Source of the DNA: a virus
Length of the DNA stretch: 22,539 nucleotides
Virus record (IMG/VR): IMGVR_UViG_3300032323_000151
Span: 1-22,539 of that record
Direction: 5' to 3' (one strand)
The stretch's first letter is position 1, and each line of letters starts with the position of its first letter. A model generated the notes under the pieces. The model worked only from the letters and a program-made list of their open reading frames with translations, was not told the origin of the DNA and searched no databases. The position numbers and the translations under genes are program-made. This document shows, one piece after another, positions 21,949-22,539 of this stretch.

Positions 21949-22539
21949 TCAGTCATCCCCGAACATCACCTTCTTCCCCACAGGCGGCACAAAGTCTTTA
22001 CGCTGAGTGACCATCCACAGGGTTGGGCTAGTAATCTTCCAGTCGATGTTGCTCTCTACATACCCGTCAGTGAACACAAGGACGCACTCGGCCTTGATCT
22101 TGTTCTTGTTTACGTAGTCACTGACACATGAGACGTGAGTTCCCCCACCGCCCATAGGCTTGAGCAATGTCGCAATGTTGGAGTAGTTGTCCTTGAAGAT
22201 TTGTTCGCCATGCACTTCGGTGTCCCACCAAAGAACACGCACGACTTCGGGCTGACAGAGGTCACAAATTGATACCAGTTCGGTAGCGAACTCGGTTATC
22301 TGCTCCCCGCCAATCGAGCCTGAGGTATCGATAGCCACAACAATCTCACCGATGCTCTCGTTCTCCACGCTTGGCAAGTAGATGTCATTAGCCATGTGAC
22401 GCTTGTTCATGCGCCGCCATGTGAACTCATCGTTGCCTTTGGTTGTTGCCGACACGAACTCACGCAATGCTTCACGCCAGTCGATCTTGGGTTCCAACAG
22501 GTCAGAGATAACTCTAGGAATCTTTGCACCCATGCGACC
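21949..22539 (-). CDS. VWA-domain protein, CobT/DUF2201-like (5' partial)
   Basis: The frame is open to the right edge, so the N-terminus is missing; 196 codons are visible. The internal ATG at 22531-22533 is probably not the start, and residues are counted from it. The pattern KIDWREALREFV, then FTWRRMNKRH, then IGEIVVAIDTSGSIG is typical of putative metallopeptidase or CobT-like VWA proteins of the DUF2201 type. The MIDAS metal site has Asp69, Ser71 and Ser73 in DTSGS, Thr132 in GGGGTH and Asp156 in FTDG. The C-terminus TLWMVTQRKDFVPPVGKKVM fits the family ending. These proteins commonly pair with a MoxR-type AAA+ ATPase, which would lie upstream beyond the window. Confidence 0.88.
   Translation of the reverse strand, partial: GRMGAKIPRVISDLLEPKIDWREALREFVSATTKGNDEFTWRRMNKRHMANDIYLPSVENESIGEIVVAIDTSGSIGGEQITEFATELVSICDLCQPEVVRVLWWDTEVHGEQIFKDNYSNIATLLKPMGGGGTHVSCVSDYVNKNKIKAECVLVFTDGYVESNIDWKITSPTLWMVTQRKDFVPPVGKKVMFGDD

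Overview
The window looks like the genome of a tailed double-stranded DNA bacteriophage, or a closely related prophage or virome contig. It carries a very large polyvalent virion protein, a complete set of phage replication enzymes, many very short genes packed with 1-20 base overlaps, and Shine-Dalgarno (AAGGAG-type) sites before most starts. I saw no integrase, tRNA, rRNA, CRISPR array or insertion sequence, so lifestyle and host cannot be fixed. A Gram-negative environmental host is plausible, but that is inference.

Layout. (1) Positions 1-6624 on the + strand are one open frame, cut at the window's left edge. It encodes more than 2200 residues of a large polyvalent protein with a zincin-type HEAVH motif and a C-terminal LPD38-like region. 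(2) From 6621 to the right edge every gene I accept is on the - strand, so the two arms converge. They meet at a shared TTAA that supplies both stop codons. (3) Read in the direction of transcription, right to left, the - arm begins with a partial VWA-domain (CobT/DUF2201-like) protein, two small genes, two unknown proteins of 348 and 320 aa separated by a 60-aa protein, a 119-aa unknown, a VRR-NUC nuclease, a small protein and a DUF3310 protein, and ends in a strong terminator at 18157-18182. (4) Next come a 159-aa unknown, a 62-aa protein and a family A DNA polymerase with 3'-5' exonuclease. A run of nine small or medium genes follows, mostly joined by ATGA-type overlaps, and includes a Cas4/RecB-like nuclease and an HNH-like protein. 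(5) After a leader with a candidate promoter come an SNF2-type helicase, a 136-aa conserved phage protein, a Cys-rich putative ssDNA-binding protein and an HTH regulator, then tandem hairpins. (6) Last are a 950-aa primase-helicase and a 68-aa protein.

How it works together. Primase-helicase, polymerase, SNF2 helicase, the putative ssDNA-binding protein, Cas4-like nuclease and VRR-NUC nuclease form a self-sufficient replication and recombination module of a kind known from many phages. The VWA protein with its two large unknown neighbours may be a separate MoxR-VWA-type module; its ATPase, if present, would lie beyond the right edge. The least explained parts are that VWA-adjacent block, the chain of overlapping micro-genes at 13084-15534 (including a 29-aa Cys-rich protein and a 55-aa acidic protein), and the regulatory leaders around 9700, 13000 and 18100.
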